This document shows positions 4,399 to 8,082 of a DNA stretch of 8,082 bases, one piece after another. The notes below the pieces were generated by a model that was given only the letters and a program-made list of their open reading frames with translations, searched no databases and was not told the origin of the DNA. The translations under genes were made by a program, and so were the position numbers. The stretch's first letter is position 1, and each line of letters opens with the position of its first letter. The DNA comes from Alcaligenaceae bacterium (GTDB lineage: Bacteria; Pseudomonadota; Gammaproteobacteria; Burkholderiales; Burkholderiaceae_B), in the NCBI GenBank assembly GCA_012512545.1, contig JAAZDZ010000575.1, positions 1-8,082 of the forward strand. The letters are read 5' to 3'.

Positions 4399-6579
4399 AT
4401 GGCTACCGTTGTGGTTTCGGCCTTGCCTGACACATCCATGCATCCGGATATCAGTGCGCAACCAGGCACGCAGGACACAGGTGTGGAGTCAGCCTCACAA
4501 GGGTCTTATTACGCGCGTGTCGCGCTGGATGTCCCACTGCCCGGCCTGTTCGATTACCGCAGCAAGACGGCGACAGCAGTCGGGCAGCGCGTCATTGTCC
4601 CTTTTGGGCAACGCAAGTTGATTGGCATGGTGGTCGCTCTGCCAGAGACGCCTGCTGTGGCACCTGAACAATTGCGCGAGGTGATTGCGGTATTGGACGA
4701 TCTGCCGCCTATGCCGCCCACATGGCTGGCGCTGATGGAATTCGCCTCCCGCTATTATCAACGGCCCTTGGGCGAAGTCATGATGCCCGCCTTGCCGCCG
4801 CCTTTGCGCAAAACTTCCGCTTATACCGGAAAGCTTGCCGCAGGGGGGCCGGTCAAGCGCCTGGAGCGTCGCCTGGCCAGGCGACGGCTGAAACCTGAAG
4901 ATTCTGCCCCGTCGGGGGTGGCGGGTTCCGTCGAAGCGCCAACGCTCAATGCCGAACAGCGCGCAGCGGTTGAACGCATTGCTGCCGTGCAAGGGCATGG
5001 TGTGGTGCTGGTCAGGGGGGTTACGGGCAGCGGCAAGACGGAAGTCTATCTGCATGCCGCCCGGCAAGTTCTTGAACGCGGCTTGCAAGTGCTTTTTCTG
5101 GTGCCGGAAATCAACCTTACCCCGCAGCTTGAGCAGGCCCTGCGCAAGCGCTTCGCAAGGGGCGAGGGTGAGCACGATAGCCTGGCCGTGCTGCACAGCG
5201 GCCTGTCCGATGGCGAGCGCCTGCAAGCCTGGCTGCAGGCATTCAACGGAAAGGCCCGCATGTTGCTGGGCACACGCCTGGCCATCACCACCCCGCTGCC
5301 CAGGCTGGGGCTGATCATTGTCGATGAGGAGCACGACGCCTCCTACAAACAGCAGGATGGCCTGCGTTATTCCGCACGTGATCTGGCGGTATGGCGGGGC
5401 CATAATCAGGGCGTGCCCGTGGTGCTGGGCTCTGCCACGCCTTCACTGGAATCCTGGAACCACGCCCGCCAGGGGCGTTATGCCTGCGTCACGCTTGCGC
5501 ACAGGGCGCGCGAGGTCGCTTTGCCGACGGTGCGCATGGTAGACACCCGGCGTCTGCGCCTGGAACAAGGGTTTTCTCCGCATTTGCTCGATGCCATGCA
5601 AGAGCGCCTGACGGCGGGCGAACAAGTGCTGGTATTCATCAACCGGCGAGGCTATGCGCCCGTACTGAATTGTTCGTCTTGCGGCTGGGTCAGTCAGTGC
5701 CCGCGATGCACGGCCTATACGGTGCTGCACCGGCGTGTCCGGGGCGCACATCTGCAATGCCATCATTGTGGCGGTCAGGCTCCGGTGCCGCGCGCCTGCC
5801 CCACATGCGGCGATCAGGACTTGAAACCCATGGGGCGCGGGACGCAGCGCATTGAGGAATTTCTCGGCGAATGGTTTCCAGAGGCGCGCATCGCCCGTAT
5901 AGATGCAGACTCCACCCGCCTCAAAGGCAGTGCTGAAAGACTGTTTTCCCAGGTACACCAGGGCGAAGTGGATATTCTGGTGGGTACGCAGATGGTGGCC
6001 AAAGGGCATGATTTTGCGAACCTTGGCCTGGTGGGGGTGCTGAATGCCGACTCCATGCTGTTTGCGCAGGATTTTCGGGCACCCGAGCGGTTGTTTGCGC
6101 AATTGATGCAGGTGGCCGGAAGGGCCGGGCGCCACCGCGCAGGGGGAGAGGTCATTCTGCAGACGGACTACCCTGAACAGCCTGTTTACCGCGCCCTGCA
6201 GCGACACGATTACGAAGGCTTTGCGCGCTACGCGCTGGAAGAGCGCGAGTCGCTGGGGTTGCCGCCTTTTGCTTATCAGGCGCTGCTGGTGGCGGAAAGC
6301 CGCGAACTCGCCCAGGCGCTGCAGTTTCTCGAAACGGCGCGCAGCCTGCCAGAAGGTTCGCCGCAAGCCTATCCTACACAGGGTCAGGTCATGCTTTATG
6401 ATCCTGTTCCCTTGAGAGTCGTGCGCGTAGCCAATGTTGAGCGCGCGCAATTATTGGTGGAAAGCCATAGCCGGCCGGCCTTGCAGCATTTTCTTGCTCA
6501 ATGGAGCCATGATCTTTTCCAGGCCGGGCGCGATGCCCGCGTGCGCTATAGTCTGGAAGTTGATCCGTTCGAGATCTGA
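4399..6579 (+). CDS. priA: Primosomal protein N' (PriA), replication-restart helicase
   Basis: Superfamily 2 3'-to-5' DNA helicase that recognises stalled forks and D-loops and starts reloading of DnaB with PriB/DnaT or PriC partners. The product has 726 residues, close to the usual 700-730. The N-terminal DNA-binding domain begins at YYARVALDVPLPGLFDY (37-53). The Walker A motif GVTGSGKT is at 207-214 and the DEEH box at 309-312. GSATPSLESW is at 344-353. Eight zinc-binding cysteines lie at 425, 428, 434, 437, 454, 457, 467 and 470. The late helicase motif QVAGRAGR is at 571-578. All catalytic motifs are intact. The start is uncertain: ATG 4399 is the first start after an in-frame stop at 4273-4275, but it lacks a ribosome-binding site, and ATG 4438 (residue 14) is also possible. 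About 36 N-terminal residues precede the conserved region. The stop overlaps the rep start by one base, indicating an operon. Confidence 0.97.
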   Translation: MATVVVSALPDTSMHPDISAQPGTQDTGVESASQGSYYARVALDVPLPGLFDYRSKTATAVGQRVIVPFGQRKLIGMVVALPETPAVAPEQLREVIAVLDDLPPMPPTWLALMEFASRYYQRPLGEVMMPALPPPLRKTSAYTGKLAAGGPVKRLERRLARRRLKPEDSAPSGVAGSVEAPTLNAEQRAAVERIAAVQGHGVVLVRGVTGSGKTEVYLHAARQVLERGLQVLFLVPEINLTPQLEQALRKRFARGEGEHDSLAVLHSGLSDGERLQAWLQAFNGKARMLLGTRLAITTPLPRLGLIIVDEEHDASYKQQDGLRYSARDLAVWRGHNQGVPVVLGSATPSLESWNHARQGRYACVTLAHRAREVALPTVRMVDTRRLRLEQGFSPHLLDAMQERLTAGEQVLVFINRRGYAPVLNCSSCGWVSQCPRCTAYTVLHRRVRGAHLQCHHCGGQAPVPRACPTCGDQDLKPMGRGTQRIEEFLGEWFPEARIARIDADSTRLKGSAERLFSQVHQGEVDILVGTQMVAKGHDFANLGLVGVLNADSMLFAQDFRAPERLFAQLMQVAGRAGRHRAGGEVILQTDYPEQPVYRALQRHDYEGFARYALEERESLGLPPFAYQALLVAESRELAQALQFLETARSLPEGSPQAYPTQGQVMLYDPVPLRVVRVANVERAQLLVESHSRPALQHFLAQWSHDLFQAGRDARVRYSLEVDPFEI

Positions 6580-6581
6580 TG
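6577..6581 (+). other. TGATG stop/start overlap coupling priA and rep
   Basis: The priA stop TGA (6577-6579) and the rep start ATG (6579-6581) share one base. Such overlaps usually let terminating ribosomes reinitiate, tying Rep synthesis to that of PriA. Confidence 0.85.
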
Positions 6582-8082
6582 AAAGGGCCTCATCCCGTGC
6601 AGCCAGGCTCCACCGTTCCCGCCGATTTGAATCCCATGCAGCGCAAGGCTGTGCTGTATCTGAATGGCCCCTGCCTGGTGCTGGCGGGAGCGGGAAGCGG
6701 CAAAACCCGTGTGATTACACAGAAAATCGCCTATCTGTTGCGGGAATGCGGTTATGCCGCGCGCAATGTGGTGGCGCTGACGTTCACCAATAAGGCGGCT
6801 CGTGAAATGAGCGAGCGTATCCGGCAACTGGTTGACCCGCGCCTGGCCAAGGGCCTGACTGTCAGCACCTTTCACTCGCTGGGCCTGCGGTTTCTACGGG
6901 AAGAAGCGGAACATGCCGGTTTGAAGAAGCAGTTCTCCATTCTGGATTCCAACGATGCGCTGGCCATTATCCAGGAATTGCTGGCCACCACGGACCGCGC
7001 CCGCCTGAAGTCGGTGCAGCAGAATATTTCCTTGTGGAAGAATGGCTTGATTGGGCCTGATGAGGCGTCCGTGGCGGCGCAGACGCCCAGCGAGGCGGAA
7101 GCTGCCCGGGTCTATCGCGACTACAGCGCCACCCTGAGCGCGTATCAGGCGGTGGATTTCGATGATTTGATCCGTCTGCCCGCCACCTTGCTTGAGCGTA
7201 ACGACGAAGTGCGGGCCCGTTGGCAATCGCGCGTGCATTATCTGCTGGTCGATGAGTACCAGGACACCAACGTTTGCCAGTACCGCATCGTGCAGGCGCT
7301 GGTGGGACAGCGGGCCGCATTCACGGCCGTGGGCGACGATGATCAGGCCATTTACGCCTGGCGCGGCGCCACAGTGGAAAACCTGCAGCGGCTGACCCGC
7401 GATTTTCCGAATATCGAGCTGATCAAACTGGAACAGAACTATCGTTCGGTCCAGCGCATTCTCACGGCTGCGAACAAGGTCATCAGCAATAATCCGAACG
7501 TTTTTGGCAAGAAGCTGTGGTCTTCGCTCGGAGAAGGGGAGCCCATACAGGTGGCGGCCATGGACGACGAGGAATCCGAGGCGGAAAATATCGCGATAAG
7601 GTTGTCCGCAGCGCGTTTTGAGCGCCAGGCCCAGTGGCGTGATTTTGCCATTCTGTACCGCAGTAACCAGCAGGCGCGTGCTATGGAACAGGCGTTGCGC
7701 AACTTGCGCATCCCTTATTCAATTTCCGGAGGCCAGAGCTTCTTTGAAAAGCCGGAAATCCGCGATGTGCTGGCTTACTTGAGGCTGATCGCCAACGATG
7801 ATGACGATCCCGCCTTCATCCGGGCAGTCACCACCCCCCGGCGGGGCGTGGGTAACACCACGTTGCAGACGCTGGGGCAGGTTGCTCAGGAACGCGGGGT
7901 GTCGATGTTTGCCGCAGTGTTTGAGGTTGGCGAGTCCGACAGGCTGGCGGCCCGGCAGCTTCAGCCATTGCAGAATTTCGTGCGCTACATTCAGGACTTT
8001 CAGACGCGGGCGGGTAAGCCGGGCAGCCCGCGCACGATGCAAGGTATGGGCGACCTGTTCGGCGCCGCGCAACCGGCGGGGC
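6579..8082 (+). CDS. rep: Rep-type superfamily 1A DNA helicase, C-terminus outside window
   Basis: ATP-dependent 3'-to-5' helicase that clears protein roadblocks ahead of forks and, with PriC, can prime restart. The 501 visible residues follow E. coli Rep closely, more than UvrD or PcrA. They show Q21 of the Q motif, Walker A AGAGSGKT (36-43), TFTNKAA (68-74) and STFHSLG (96-102). Then come DFDDLI (193-198), Walker B VDEYQDTN (224-231), VGDDDQAIYAWRGA (251-264), EQNYRS (285-290) and SISGGQSFFEKPEIRD (381-396). About 170-200 residues with the last helicase motifs should lie beyond the right edge. The ATG at 6579 shares its A with the priA stop TGA (6577-6579), typical of translational coupling. 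No strong ribosome-binding site is seen, which fits coupling. Residues from about 479 on (KPGSPRTMQGMGDLFGA) do not match the E. coli protein and may be a lineage-specific insertion in the 2B region. Confidence 0.95.
   Translation, partial: MKGPHPVQPGSTVPADLNPMQRKAVLYLNGPCLVLAGAGSGKTRVITQKIAYLLRECGYAARNVVALTFTNKAAREMSERIRQLVDPRLAKGLTVSTFHSLGLRFLREEAEHAGLKKQFSILDSNDALAIIQELLATTDRARLKSVQQNISLWKNGLIGPDEASVAAQTPSEAEAARVYRDYSATLSAYQAVDFDDLIRLPATLLERNDEVRARWQSRVHYLLVDEYQDTNVCQYRIVQALVGQRAAFTAVGDDDQAIYAWRGATVENLQRLTRDFPNIELIKLEQNYRSVQRILTAANKVISNNPNVFGKKLWSSLGEGEPIQVAAMDDEESEAENIAIRLSAARFERQAQWRDFAILYRSNQQARAMEQALRNLRIPYSISGGQSFFEKPEIRDVLAYLRLIANDDDDPAFIRAVTTPRRGVGNTTLQTLGQVAQERGVSMFAAVFEVGESDRLAARQLQPLQNFVRYIQDFQTRAGKPGSPRTMQGMGDLFGAAQPAG

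Noticed and set aside
4495..6450. Two long minus-strand open frames antisense to priA (302 and 335 codons)
   Set aside because: They are His/Arg/Gln-rich shadow translations without motifs, opposite a complete PriA with all catalytic residues.
1..8082. CRISPR array, tRNA/rRNA, insertion sequence or phage module
   Set aside because: None was seen: no regularly spaced repeats, no cloverleaf or rRNA-like stretch, and no transposase, integrase or phage motifs on either strand.

Overview
The window reads as chromosomal DNA of a beta-proteobacterium. The best guess is Burkholderiales, family Alcaligenaceae (the Bordetella / Achromobacter / Pusillimonas group). This rests on the moderately high GC content by eye, the protein character of HemE, PriA and Rep, and a YicG-type membrane protein. 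The genus cannot be fixed from the sequence alone. I see no rRNA, tRNA, CRISPR array, insertion sequence or phage gene. The region is mostly housekeeping with a small accessory left flank.

Layout. The left end (1-1796) holds two minus-strand genes. One is a Tat-exported family-5 ABC transporter solute-binding protein, cut off at its C-terminus by the window edge. Upstream of it lies a YicG/TRIC-type membrane protein. The 164-base gap between them carries a sigma70-like promoter for the transporter gene, followed by a good match to a Fur box, which suggests iron-repressed expression. A divergent intergenic region (about 1797-1964) with a short perfect palindrome leads into the plus-strand genes. 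These are a regulator with a degenerate receiver-like N-terminus and a Fis-type DNA-binding C-terminus, then, after 29 bases, hemE (uroporphyrinogen decarboxylase, GTG start).

A 431-base gap (3968-4398) follows hemE and is the most structured non-coding DNA here. In order it has two abutting hairpins (one with a 16-bp stem), an AT-rich stretch, a perfect DnaA box with an imperfect inverted partner inside a longer palindrome, and another stem-loop. Then come priA (primosomal helicase, complete) and rep (Rep-type superfamily 1 helicase, truncated by the right edge). They overlap by one base (TGATG), so they are almost certainly one translationally coupled unit devoted to replication restart.

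The genes fall into three themes: metal or peptide import with a possible iron link (left), heme synthesis with an adjacent uncharacterised regulator (middle), and replication-fork restart (right). I found no convincing new multi-gene system. The observations most worth a second look are the putative Fur-controlled transporter, the DnaA-box / inverted-repeat region before priA-rep, the long hairpin after hemE, and the receiver-like Fis-type regulator next to hemE.
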